Notes under the pieces: model-generated
Databases searched by the model: none
Told to the model about the DNA's origin: nothing
The model's input: the letters and a program-made list of their open reading frames with translations, nothing else
Shown: in pieces, positions 11,197-23,300 of the stretch
How positions within the stretch are numbered: position 1 is the stretch's first letter
How the letters are laid out: every line of letters begins with the position of its first letter
Translations under genes and position numbers: made by a program
NCBI GenBank assembly: GCA_000697665.1
Contig: KL197714.1
Coordinates: 1,387,557 to 1,451,556 of the forward strand
Source of the DNA: Jaapia argillacea MUCL 33604
Lineage: Eukaryota; Basidiomycota; Agaricomycetes; Jaapiales; Jaapiaceae
Length of the DNA stretch: 64,000 bases
Direction: 5' to 3'

Positions 11197-12807
11197 GTTT
11201 GTAAGTGTGGAGATGCTGAACGACTTTGAGGTGTTCGACTGGAGTTCTGAGTTGAAACTGTACTCTCTTTTATACACCCAGAAGGTTTCCTTTGACGTCC
11301 AATTGGAACCTGGCGGATGCCTGACCGTAATGTGTTCCGTTCAATTTTGACGTTCGTGGATATAATTCGGCTCTCCCTATCGCCCTGCGCACGAGGTTGC
11401 ATCGACATCAGTTCCGACTGTCGAGTTCGAGAGAAATGCCTTGAATCTGGTAAGCTTCCTGCGCCCAAAGTCCGAAAACTTCTCATCCACTTGCTGCTCG
11501 TCAGACACTCAAATTTGAGGTAACGTGAGGAGGCCACGCGCGCGACTGAGTGGGTCTGCGGGCTCCCGTCAAGTTTGTGCTTTCTCGTCTCGAGGATGTC
11601 TTCAAGTTAGTCGCCCTACATCCTGGCCCGGGGTCGTAATCTTCTTCTCGCCGCCGTCCCATTACATCCTGGCCTTGGTGGTGATAATAGTTCTAATTGA
11701 CGAGCCGGCAAAGATCTGCATATGACCTTATGTGTCGTGTCAGGCTGTCTGTCTTTGCTTCCCAACCCTCGCCCCCCATCACCTTGGCCCACCTTGGCGC
11801 TTCTCATGTTCGTGACATCGTGTGTTCCTCTTTCCCTGTCTTTCCTCGCTGTTCCAGTAAATTCGCTGGAAATACGACATTTCCGGTCATTCGCATCTCG
11901 TAGGGTCACCTGAAGAAGGTCACGAATCCACTCAAGTGATACGGCATCTTTCTCACAGGCACTTACTAGACAAGACGTACACACCGAAGGCTTTCCCGAA
12001 GTACTCCTCAGGCACGCTTTGGAGAATTACCGTAACTCTCCAATTCACTGACATTCTCACTCTTGACCGCTGCGAAGTTGAAGTTACCTGAGTGGCTGTT
12101 GGCTTCGACGAAAAGGGGTTCGATGCTTCAACTTACGGTATTGCTGGTGACGGAAACTCGGTGTAGGAACACTGCTTGACGATAACCCCTCCCAGCAGCA
12201 GGATCCGATCGGTCAGTCTATGAATTCCTACGACTCTACATTCATTTGTTCTCAGACTACAGCTCGTTCATTTTAAGTATAATCCACAACTCTTGGCAGT
12301 GTTATTTGCCCTATTTTGCCAGTTTCGTGATCAAACACATGTGGGTCAGTGTCATTTGGGCCACTCACGTCGAGGAAGACATGGGACAACCTAATCCGAT
12401 TTAGGGCTACGGGTCTTATAGTCTCAAAGCTCCTCCTCTCTAGCTCTAGCGTCCGCCCTTAGGCCTTGGGGTCTCACTCTTCCATCCACTCGCTCTCCCG
12501 TGAACTCAATTGGTCCTTTCGTTGTCTCGCATAAAGTACCCAGAAGATCTACCTTCCCGAACAACTATTGGCCCCACAAGCTCAAAGCCATCGGATAATC
12601 TTGGAGCACAACCTTGCCCTCGACCCAACATAACATCTCGTTCCGGATCTCCAACTTGTTCATAAAGCCACTCGGCGGTCTCGCAACCGGATGGTCAGCA
12701 GCGGACCTACAGCAATGTTCGTATTCGATTAGTCAATGTATTGTTAGACGCTTCAAGGGTACTGGACGCATCGCATTGAAGGAGGATGAATTATGGGGAG
12801 AAGACAT
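11197..12807. other. Long upstream region of hydrophobin 1, no gene seen
   Basis: Up to about 12,185 it is the duplicated hydrophobin upstream region; 12,190-12,800 shows no convincing coding sequence. Confidence 0.4.
11267..11273 (-). promoter_or_regulatory. TATA box of hydrophobin 1
   Basis: TATAAAA on the minus strand, inside a stretch (gtactctcttttata on the plus strand) also found before hydrophobin 2. Confidence 0.5.
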
Positions 12808-13986
12808 CTAAGCTTCGCCAAGGGTGATATGACGACTCTTGATCCTATATTCCCTCAACCACGCGTACTTCTTCAACGCCGTCTCCCTACTAGCCCCCGT
12901 CTTCTGACTCGCCGAAACCAAGCTATCTTCAACCCTCTTCAAACTCCACTTCACCCACATCGGCTCCTTCCTCCTCGCTCTATCCACACTCTTAACTGGC
13001 ACAAACGTTGGCTTCGCCTTCTTGAGAAGTCCTTCCAAACTGGGAACCAAACTCTTCGCAACGACGAGGGCGCTTTGTTTGTCACGATGTTCTTTCTTGC
13101 TGTTTGCGTACTTGTAACAAGCAGACATGAGCATCGAGCAGGAGACTAGGTCTTTTGAGATTGGAGGAAGTTTGTAGAGAGAGAAGAGGGCCGATAGGGC
13201 GATCGTGTTGGATAGTGGGGTTGTAAGGTGGAGAGAGTGGAGGAGCCGACGGGCAGTTGGGAGTTGTGTGAGGGATAGGCCGTATTTGACCTTGTCGGAG
13301 AACACATCTAGAGCGAGGGTGGGGCATTTGAGCTCCTCGCAGCGACCTTAGCAGTCACGAACCATCAGTTCACGAAACTCCTCGAGCGGTGAGGTGATTG
13401 ATGAACTCACGAACGAATTGTTCGGCGTGGGTTTGGGTGAACACCTTTCCCATCGCCTTCCATGCCGGGAACATCTCAACAACCTGCTCCATCTGTTCCT
13501 TCGTACTAGCCAGGTCCCAAAGATGGTTCCAAGCGCTATCCCTGATTTGTTCCCTCCTAATCGCCCGTCTCTTGCCAATTCTGTCGGAAACGTATTGTCG
13601 GAGGTCATTGAACTTCTTGAGACGTTCTTCTGGGGTGAGTCTCTTGCGTGGGGGCTTTGTAGAGACGGGGGAGTCGATGGGGTAGCGGGATGCCCCCTGC
13701 GCGGCGGACTTGCTTGGCTTGGGAGGAATTGGGGTTGCGCTGCCGAAGAGGTCACCCATATTGGTTGTGGCTTCAGGTTCCTCGTCAGGGAAGAGGGAGT
13801 CCATGTCCATCTGTTTTTTCTTTTTGCATACTGTTCAAGTTCAAAGTTCGGGTCAAAATGGATGAGATTTTGGCGTGATGGAGGAGACTTACGCGCCGGG
13901 GTGGTGTGAAGGCCTCGTCGGGTAGCTAAAGAGAGAATAGCTGCTTTGGAATGCCATGTCCGGCTGGCATGAACGAGCAGAGACAT
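12808..13986 (-). CDS. Mitochondrial helical-repeat protein (possibly RNA processing or translation)
   Basis: Three exons. Exon 1 starts MSLLVHASRTWHSKAAILSL and continues TRRGLHTTPA, a typical mitochondrial presequence. Exon 2 has a Pro-rich linker, then RLTPEERLKKFNDLRQYVSD and a basic helix. Exon 3 (after gtgagttc...gctaag) begins CEELKCPTLALDVFSDK and contains paired helices (LPTARRLLHSLHLTTPL, SMLMSACYKYANSKK) like PPR/TPR-type repeats, ending with a basic tail ITLGEA. This arrangement suggests a matrix protein acting on mitochondrial RNA or ribosomes; Mtf2-type factors are one possibility, but I cannot confirm this. It is a single-copy, housekeeping-looking gene between the repeated blocks, oriented away from the GPG gene at 14,336. 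Confidence 0.65.
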
Positions 13987-14335
13987 GGTCAAGCCAGATT
14001 TTCGGAGCTTTCAGAAGTTCCGGACAGCGAAGGCTAGAGTCTATTGGGGACCGGTCTATGGACCGTGGACCAAGAGACCATTCGCCACCGTTCAGCGTTC
14101 AACGTTCAACGACAACCACACTTTGACAATGACCCTTCGTGAGCGTATTCGATATCTAAAGCTCAGAATTAAGCTATGCTTTTACTCCGTGTCTTCCGCC
14201 TCCTTTTATCCCCTCCACAAGCATGGGCGCTTATCTTCGCCTGAAATGGGATGACTTCTCGAACTGCCCCGGTGCGAACAGCCACCAGCCTGATGCTGTT
14301 GAAAACCACTGTCTCCAACTTACTCTCTTTTTCCT
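13987..14335. other. Shared upstream region of two divergent genes
   Basis: Between the mitochondrial protein gene (minus) and GPG copy 3 (plus). Includes a direct CGTTCAACGTTCAACG repeat near 14,095. No gene seen. Confidence 0.4.
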
Positions 14336-17049
14336 ATGCCGAAGGATCGAATCAATGCGATCTGTCTGGAGTTCGAAGACCCCACCGACTTGGCCCAGTT
14401 TCTCTCATCGAACTTGATCGACGATGATATCGACAGCGACCACTCTGTCGTAGATCAGCCGGGTCCGGGTCGCACTGTCGACAAGCTGATCACTAAAGCC
14501 GGTCGTAAACTGGAGGGACTCGTCAATGCAAGCGGAAAGATGGTTGATTCTAGTCGAACTACCAGTGTATCAATCTCTCATCCCTTACAAAGCCTCGACG
14601 CTTTTCAAACTTTCGCGGCAGCCCACTCTGTCGAAATGCTGAGCGGTAGCGATGAGACTGCCTCCAACCTTATGGGTCCGGGACGGACCCTGGGCAACTT
14701 CCTCTCCAATGCCGGACGAAGACTACAAGTAGCGCTGGGAAGTACTGCCGAGCGACTTGGAAAAGGTCCTAGTGCAGCTATGGATCGTATCGTATCCCTT
14801 ACCGACGAATTGGAGCGAGCGCGAAATAACAAGTTATACCCGGCAGGGTCATCTGAGTTACTTCGCTCGGGAATGGTTGTGAAGCTCGACTTAGAGCGAG
14901 GACCTCGCTCGTTTATATCTCCTCCTCGAGCGTCCGACGTCCTGGTTTCTCATTTGATACGCTACTTCAGTCACGACTTATCAGAAGATCTCACAAAAAA
15001 CACCAAATTTGTCGACAGTTGCAGACGACTGGTTGCCTATCTACGGTTTGTTCCCAACTTGACCCTCGAATTGAATTTCAGGTCTGACCCACTAACCCAG
15101 ACACCCCAAACCAAACACTCAATACCTTGGTTTGTACTACATGTCGGCCATAATAACTGCCTACCCCTCCTCCCGCGCTCTCTTCCTATCTCTAGGGGCC
15201 AAAGTCGTGTTAGACGACTTAGTCAACTTCTGCCATTTCCTCCCCCGAAGTAATAGCGACCGGAATCTCCTCCTCGCACCTTCCAGGAGGGCTCTTATCT
15301 TCCTCTCGGAAAGTGAAGTGTTAAGCGCGATCAAAGAGTTCGACGCCGTTCCAAAGGAACGCACCCGTGATACCCAAAAGTTGGCTCTGGCATTAATGCA
15401 GCATAGCACGTACGGCATCCATACCCATCCATCCCCTCGCCATCTTAACGAGTCACCAATTTCAGACAGTCGAGCGGCGGGGTTTTAGCAGCCCGTCAAC
15501 TGGCAGACGCCTTACTCCGTTTCCGCTCCGCCATGCCCCTCGTCCCTCGACATATCGTAGAATCTTGGGCTCAGATGGCCATCGACCCCGAACCTGTTTC
15601 TTCGAGCACCTTTTCGACAGTCCTCCAAAGTCTCAAGATGATCTATATGACTAGGTTGGATGACGAGAAACACCAAGTCTTTTGGTCCAGTTTCGTGTTA
15701 CCTATCGTGCAGGTGTTCTTTCAAACTTGGACAGGTCGGTATCTGACCTCCGTTGTTCGAATGAAGACTAACCTATATTCTTTATGTAGACGCTGAAAAT
15801 TTTAACGTCCAGATACTCGCCGAACTCCTCGGCCTATTCCCACCCGATTTTGGCACGAGTAATTGGTATGCCAACCGCCTGACCCATCAAACGCGAAACG
15901 AGCTTCGACAACTCGTCAATGAACAATCGTGTCTCACGGATCCAACTATCGAGAGGTCGGGAATCTGGGCTAGTTTGGGTATTGTAGCATCCCCTTTCCA
16001 TGAGTTGTGGGGCGCATTCTGTCGGGAATGGGATTTCAATTTTTGTGAAAGAGTGAGGGTTGAGCAGTTCCCAACTCGCATCATCGCGTATCGTAAACGG
16101 AGGGCGCTTTGTCGAGCTCTGGTCGGCTTGGTGTCCAGGTGTGTTCCATTTCCGGTATTATAACCTTTGCTACTATGCTGATTGCAGGTGTTCAGAAGTG
16201 AATGTTCCCTCGAGCACGTCGTCCAAGTTGCAGATCGCGACCAGGATTGTCGGGAAGAAATTTTACGGCTCCTCAATCTTCAGAATCTCGAGGACAACGC
16301 TGTTCTATCAGAACTAATATCCACCCTCAGTCGACCTCGACCATACCAGTCCAAGTTCCTCCGGGGTGACTATCGTTACCAAGAAGAATATTGCACGAGG
16401 ATCGCGCGATGTCGCTGCGGTCCCAATTCCTTTTGGCCAGAGTTTGAAGGGTCTATTAAGGTGAGAACATCCAATATCTTTGCTGGTCTCGGAATTGTCC
16501 AAACGATGAAATCATGGAAGGCGTACGGAATTCAGAGCCGTCCATACATTCAATTCCCCGATGATGGGTTGGGCCAGTCCACAGAAGACCATGAAGATAT
16601 CCTGCTTGCGGAGGTGGCCGCCCTTCGTTGGGCTCCTGCATCTGAGTTGCCAAAACTTCCGACCCGCTACAGACCAATTATTGTGTTCGACAACAATGGC
16701 GAACAGGAATACATTGGGGGTATGTTGGCTAGGGGAGGTGAAGGGATGCGTGTTTTCTCTGTTCCTTATACCTGGGAAATGCCTGAAGCGGTTGGAGGGT
16801 GTGTGAATGGGCAGTTGCACGTTTTAGTTGGTAGCCAAGGTGATGAGCCCTCGACGGATATTTTCTGGTATAATCGGTACGTGACTATTCGGCCTCTTGC
16901 TTCTACTTTGTGCATTATGCTTACATGATCTACCAAGATCTGCTTCGTGCCTGGTTCATGCCATCACCTCCGACAGAGCCCCAGTGCCTCCTTGGCTTCT
17001 CACCACCGACCACCAGTTGACACGAAGGACTTCGAACTTCGTTCCTTGA
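14336..17049 (+). CDS. GPG-family protein, copy 3 (809 residues, unknown function)
   Basis: Six exons (14336-15045, 15101-15409, 15466-15734, 15790-16138, 16196-16876, 16938-17049) keep one frame of 810 codons. The protein is a diverged paralogue of the two genes at the left end. It carries the GPG motif twice: GPGRTVDKLITKAGRKLEGL near residue 42 and GPGRTLGNFLSNAGRRLQ near residue 120, the second followed by AERLGKGPSAAMDRI. Other matches to the paralogues are NLLLAPSRRALIFLSESEVL, ASPFHELWGAFCREWDF and SECSLEHVVQVADRDQDC. No membrane span or signal peptide is evident. The family is unknown to me; the amphipathic, Gly/Arg-rich repeat may be a membrane-binding or assembly segment, which is inference only. 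Confidence 0.75.
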
Positions 17050-17340
17050 CGTACCGATGAGTTTCATTGACTTATTCCTCTATCTGCAGCTGTTCGAATA
17101 AGTGTAATGGAATTTCAATCTGAGAATCGCACAATGGATGATGTATCATTTCCATGGTGGACGTGGATGTCAGAGACAGAATTTTGGCTCGTCAAAAGTG
17201 GAAATCGACAAAAGAAAGCAACAATGTGTGCGACCCATCCAGTGGTTCCATTGTGGTGTAGATGAAAACATCTAGAAATGGGAGGAATGTGCAGATGGGA
17301 GAAGAGCTCCAGTCGGGTCAGACGAGGTGCTGTCGAAAGC

Positions 17341-19635
17341 TCAGATGTCAGGTTTCTCGATCACGGAGGTGCCGACTTCTGGGTATTCTGACCCGTCGAC
17401 GACATAGGTACTGAGCGCTTCATTATATTCTCGTGTATCTTGCGTGTCGACTGTCGAGGTGCTGTACGATGGGTGGGATACCAGCTGTAGAACAGAGGTT
17501 AATACTGACCGGGAGGTAATTCGGCGATGAAGAGTACTTACGCCAGCCCGAACGGATCTGAAGTGATCTACGTGGTCTCTCAAATCATAATCCTTCTCGT
17601 CTCTCAGATCTACGGAGCTTGAACCATGTTCCGGGAAGGAACCCTCCGGCAGTTCAATCAACTTCTCAAGGTCAGCAGCCGGAGGCGGTATGGGCGAGGG
17701 GGATGAGCGTATCGGAGAATGAGGAGTGAAACCGGGATGGTCACGATGAGGCACGCGGTGAGGCACCGCTGGGGAAGTTGACTTTGATGATTTCAGCCCA
17801 GGAACTCTTGAAAACAGAGGGGACTCTGGTAGAGTCTGCTTCCCAGAAGCAGCCTCGACGTCCTTGGCCTTACCCTTCCCTTTGGCCTCACTACTACCCT
17901 TTGCTCCAAGGCCACTTCTGCTCCTATTCTCACGATTCTCATCCCCGGTACCATCACCGGGACCTCTCCTCGTACTCCCACTGATCCCGGCTCCACCAGT
18001 ACCCTGGTACGTGAGGCTGCTTGGAGATATTGGCTCAGTGATTGAGGGCGGTAATGACACCTGGGAGCTCGACGATTGTTTCCTCAGATCATTGGCAATC
18101 CGACCGACTGTCAAGAACAACTCATGAGTCGATAACTTACTTCGACTATCAAGAAACTTACTTCCATTCTCGACCAAAATAACAGGGTGTCTGGTGGTTA
18201 AAATCGATCCCAAGTCTTGTGGGTCCACGAAATCATCCTGAACAACACCACGTGAGTGGCCAGAAGAGACGAAAAACATCGAGACCCACTTCGATGAACA
18301 CCCACATGTCTTCATCGTGGGCTATGGCGAGTTCTGCGTCGCTTTCCTATCGTGGACGTGAGCTAGTGGACACCCGGACTTTGGGTGAGATGATACAAGC
18401 CGTCAAGATATAATCCAAGATTGGATCCAGCAAGCAAATGTCCTTCAATGCAGTCACGTCATTATTCAATTTCAGCCCCCGGGCGAGAGATCGAACTCAC
18501 CCCGCCCTCCGGAATCGTCTCTACGTCCATGTCTCCGGCAGGTACGACATGATCGGATGAGCCAGCATCTTGTCCATGACCGCTGCTGCTGCTGTTTGAC
18601 CTGCCCCGGGCCCTGAACTTTCCCCATAAATGCCTCAATACGCTGGCTATTTTGGTCGAGGATGGGCCAGTCTCCTTAACCCTGAGTGCACTCTTGGCTC
18701 TGGCATAGACCTCCCAACGCTGCTTGACCCGAAATCCACGAACGAATATCGCCTGATTGTAGGTAGTTGGCTGGCTGCTCGTGAACTCTCCGGTATCGCT
18801 TGGTGGTGGTTGGAGAGGCGATGGGCCGTCGTGGGCTTGAGTTGAACAGAGTTGGGTCCATCCACTCTGATACGAAAACCTGACTGAAGCCATTCCTGAC
18901 ACATCAACGCCCGCACCAATGTCCCTCTTTGAGTCGGTCTGCAAAAAGGCAGCCATGGCCCACTTGCAGGTGAGGTCAACGCCCGTAGCCACAAAGAGAT
19001 CTGAAGCGTTGATACCGACGCCCAATCTCCTGTTGGCGAACGCTAGCCAGGATAGGCAGTTTTCTATTGTATAATTCCGAAGGAACTCGAAGTAGTGGAC
19101 CAGATCTTCGCGATAGGCCTTATCTTCTAGAATGAGTGCTGCACCTTGTTGCCTTGAACATTCGAAGGATGCTTCTGCAGTGGGCTCGACGGTGGCAGCC
19201 ATAGAGAGGGCACCTCTAGAAAGGGGGTTTTGTCGATGGATTCATTGACACTGATGACACCTACCCTGAAATGTGCATCTTTCCTCCAGAGTATGAAACT
19301 CTCCTCGAAAGTAGAACACCTGGGCCAAGGGGTTCTCTCTTGACGACCGCTCCGGATGGACATTGTCCCAGTGGGAGATTTTCGACTACCACATCTTCGG
19401 CAGGGTCTGCAGAGGGTATCACGAGTTGTCGGAAGGGTACAGGAAGGAAGCGAGCTTGGATTTCATGACCTGCAGGAAGGAAACAGTTAAAGAGTCGATT
19501 AAAGAAGCCGTCTCGGATGAAGCCAACGTCTCCTATCCTGATCCTATCATACGCATCACCGGGGTTGGGCTCCCATAGTGCATGTCCGAGTTTTAGACTC
19601 ATAAGTTGAGTAGCATAGATGATAGGAGCCGCCAT
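17341..19635 (-). CDS. IGDVGF-family protein fused to the tail of the neighbouring mucin-like protein
   Basis: The N-terminal two thirds belong to an Agaricomycete family of unknown function: LKLGHALWEPNPGD, IGDVGFIRDGFFNRLFN, ILEDKAYREDLVHYFEFLR, LFVATGVDLTCKWAMAAF, NQAIFVRGFRVKQRW and, after two short introns, AIAHDEDMWVFIE. An intron (gtgggt...gttcag) then joins DDFVDPQDLGSILTTRHPV and ILVENG, which fits the usual family ending. From there the frame stays open through another intron into a Ser/Pro-rich tail with KGKGKAKDVEAASG, PLFSRVPGLKSSKS, a final intron and YSTSTVDTQDTREYNEAL. That tail resembles the cytoplasmic tail of the gene at 20,382-25,910. If the gtgggt intron is not used, the family part would stop at 18,233-18,235. 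Confidence 0.6.
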
Positions 19636-20381
19636 AGGTATCTAGAGGAAGGACTCACACAATGGCTACTCTTAAGCTGAGCTGGAGGCACTGTACATGT
19701 CCGCCACGGTGTAGTTGCTGTGCAGATAAGTAGGGGCAGCACCTGTGCTAGTGGGAATTGATCAACCTGTCGCCGCTGAGCCTGAGCTCAAACAGTATCG
19801 CGTTTAGAGTTGGATACCAAGTTTTCGGAGTCGGCGATTTTGGATGACTTGGGTGTGTCTTCGAAGTTCCAGCAAGAAGGCTGTCCCAACAAATTCTGAC
19901 ATGGGCATCTGGAACTTCCAGCTCGTAAATCGTGTCTGATAGTTAAGCAGCACAGGTACAAGATGTGATGTACAGATGATGTTGAGCATGAAAGCCAACA
20001 GCGATGTGATCGAAATGGTATCTAGAATTCTTCATCGTCAAGTCTAAAAATCGGAGTGAACCTGGGTCAGGAGTTGCTTGAAAATCGACAAAGGAAAGTG
20101 ACAACAATTATTAAGGAAAATGTATTACTATCATCTACAATGTGTTCCGAGGATCAGCGTGAGCTATGCCAAGAAATCGTGTGTGTATGTGGCACGATAA
20201 ATAAGTTAGGAACGAGAGTGACCCTCGTCGGCTTAAAATTGGTGAGAGGTAGAGTATATGTCGTGAGATGGATGCGAGGGTAAAGTTTTTGGTTGGAAAG
20301 CGATGCAATATCGAAAGCGTGAATGAATGACGGGAATGAATTGAACCAGAGTAAAGTCCGGGTAGTAGGTCCGAAGGGAGA
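19636..20381. other. Intergenic, no gene seen
   Basis: Lies between the fusion gene and the mucin-like gene. Bases about 20,050-20,140 resemble 17,150-17,230, the 3' flank of the fusion gene, which supports duplication of the neighbour's 3' end. Confidence 0.4.
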
Positions 20382-23300
20382 TCAGTCTGCATGATGGTGC
20401 GGTGTATCGGCCACCGAATCGTCAAACTCTGTCTGTTCCGGTTCTCCCAAGGAATGGGTATCCAGTGAATCGTTCTTTTCTCGTGTATCGTGTGTGTTGA
20501 ATGTCAGCGTGCTGTACATTCGGTGGGCAACGAGCTGGGGAAAAAATATCTCACGTCAGCATCGACACATGGTAAATCGGGCAGAGAATACTTACACCGG
20601 CGCTGATGGGTCTGGCGTAGTCCACTTCGTCTCTTAAACTTGCGGCACTCGACCCTTGTACTCGCAATATACTATGCGGGAGGTTAAGTAGACTCTCCTC
20701 CTCAGCTGCCGGAGAAGGAAGCGGCGGCAAGGTTAGAAGAGGGTTGTTTCGAGGCCACTCCTCGATCTCTGCGGAAGAAGGCGAAAGATGACCTTCCTCT
20801 CTGGCGAGAGATTGAAGTGTGGGAGAGTGATGAGGAGCGAAATTAGAATGGCCAGGACGATGCATTCCACGAGACACGGGTGGAGAAGTCAACTTTGGAG
20901 ACTTCGGTCGTCGGACTCTCGAGAACAGCGGTGATGCTGGCGGTCGAGTAGGTTTCGGAAGAGCAGGTGTTACGAACTCGCGAGGAGGCTCGAAGAAAGT
21001 CGTTACGTTCGAGTACGAGCTTCGGGTGGTGCGGGTACCAGAATGTTGACCTTCTACTCCTTCGTCGGAGAACAGCTGAGAAGCTGAAGCCTTACTGCCC
21101 CGACGACGCCAGGGAACACTTTTAGAGAGGAAACCTCTGGTACTGGTCGGACTTGCGCTCCCACTTCGCTCTCCAGAAGCACCCTCGACGTCCTTTGCCT
21201 TACCCTTACCCTTCCCCTTGGCATCACTACTTCCACCACTACCAGTACCAGTACCGTTCGCCCCACTACCACTACCGCTACCGCTCTGACCGCTAACATT
21301 CCCGCCACTACTACTCCCATTCCCGCCACTTTCAGGTCCAGCGGCGCTTTGATACATGAAGCTAATGGGAGGAATGTTCCCACCCAATACTCCACTGGGA
21401 CCAGCGCCTCGAGAACCATGCGACTGAGATGAAGACGCGTAGCCCCCGGCGGCACTGAGATGACCATGTCCACTACTACTTGACCGTTCCTGCGAAGAAC
21501 CCGATCGTCCAACAACAACAAGTCCATGTCCAGTCGAGGAGGGTCCAGCGTGTCCGATTGAAGAACTCGTCCTCGCAAACACGTTCGGCATCAACTCGTC
21601 TCCACTTCCTCCACTTGGGATCAAGATATGCTCCTCACTCGAGACTAACCCAGTGGCATACGCATCATGCCCATGCCCGCTCACCGACTCCGGCGCTTCA
21701 TGACCATGCCAACTGGGTACCAAGCCTGGCGAGGCTGGCGCCACAGGGAGATAACTCACTCCCGCGCCAACGGGGGCACCCGCGCTCGACCCAGGTCTTG
21801 ACCCGTTACCACCATAAGCGATCCCACCTAACCAATAACCCGGATCCAACCCCGATATACTGCTCCTCCTCCTTCCGCTCCCAGTGGTCTTCGTCGGAGA
21901 AACGGGGGGACTGATTCCATAGTCTACCCCACTCTCGTGAGCACCACCGAGTCCCAATCCGGCACCTCCCATAACCTCCACAACCTGTCCAAATCCAACC
22001 CCAGAACTCGTCCGTCGATGTCTACCACGGCCATTCCCATCACTCATCAAAGCACTCGACGAGTTCCGGCCCATGGCGACTTCCTCTTCCGTGGGCAACG
22101 GAGGCAAAGGCGGTAAGGGAGGATCATGTCCACTGGCGACACCAGCACCTTCGCCGTCTCCACCTCTCATTCTGTTCGCAACTCCTCCATATCCTCCATA
22201 TCCAGGACCGAGGGAGACAGGTATCGGCAAAGCGCCCATCATCTCAGGTCCATGATCATCTTCATCTTCATCCAAAGGTCCTCGAGCGAGTGATGTCCCA
22301 TCGCCAAATTCCAAAGCGGTTGCCTCCAATCGACGGCGTTTATGTCCTCTCCAAACGAATATTGCCCATGCGGTGAGAAGGCCAACAGCAAAAGTGACGC
22401 CAACCACAAGACCCGCAATCGCTCCTGCGTGATGCGACAGGCTAAAAAGAAAAGGGTGTTAGTCAAAGCACAGTTGGGAAGCAAGATAACCTGCCGATTG
22501 CTTGCCCCGTTGGGACTGTTCGGTACCAAACTTCCACTTGGCACAACAGTCATGACGGTCGTCATACCTCCTCCGGGTATTGTAGTCGTGTACCATGTGG
22601 TAACATCGATGGTGGTGGTGTAGTATCCAGCCGTTGCTGATGATATGGTAGTCGAGAATTCCCGTGCAGAAGAAAAAGATACGGAGGAATGAGATGTTGT
22701 CGTCGTACCAGCAGATCGGATGGTCGCTGTAGGTGTATCGCTAAAGCTAAACCAACATCAGTTGAAATGGGAGTCAAAAAAGTACACAGACGCGACGAAC
22801 CTGGTTATTGAACTCTCCGCCGATGAGCTAGAACCACTCGTCGTTCCGGGTGCGCTGCCACTACTGGGGGGAGGAGCAGAGACGCTCTGAGAGTCAGTGG
22901 ATGTCGATGGACCAGATGAAGAAGGAATTGAAGAGATTGAAGACACAGAAGAAGAGGAACCAGTGGAAGAAAGGCTGAACGAGGAAGTAGTGCCCGAAAT
23001 AGAATTTGATATGGGACTTGAAGTGAATGAAGTGGAAGTTTCCGTTGAAGAAGGCGGAGGTAAAGAAGGACTTGACATTGAAGTGGAGGATGAATTGGAT
23101 GCACGAGTTGAAGAAGAAGAGGAAGTGGGGGAGGTAGGAGGCGGGGACTGCGAAGTGGTGGGGGTGGATGAATGTGTAGAAGAGGAAGACGTGGGAGGTG
23201 GGGAGGAAGATGTGAGAGGTGAAGGGGAAGATACGGGAGGTGAAGAGGAAGACGCGGGAGGCGAAGAAGAAGATGCGGGAGGCGAAGTGGTGGGGGTAAA

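Larger units (their letters stand above)
10680..12185. repeat. Duplicated hydrophobin block, copy 1
   Basis: Gene plus about 1 kb upstream resembles 40,225-41,636. Matching stretches include CTTGCACCCAAAGTCCGA-like sequence near 11,455 and 40,940, and ACTGCTTGACGATAACCCC-like sequence at the far end. The upstream part is more diverged than the gene. Confidence 0.65.
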
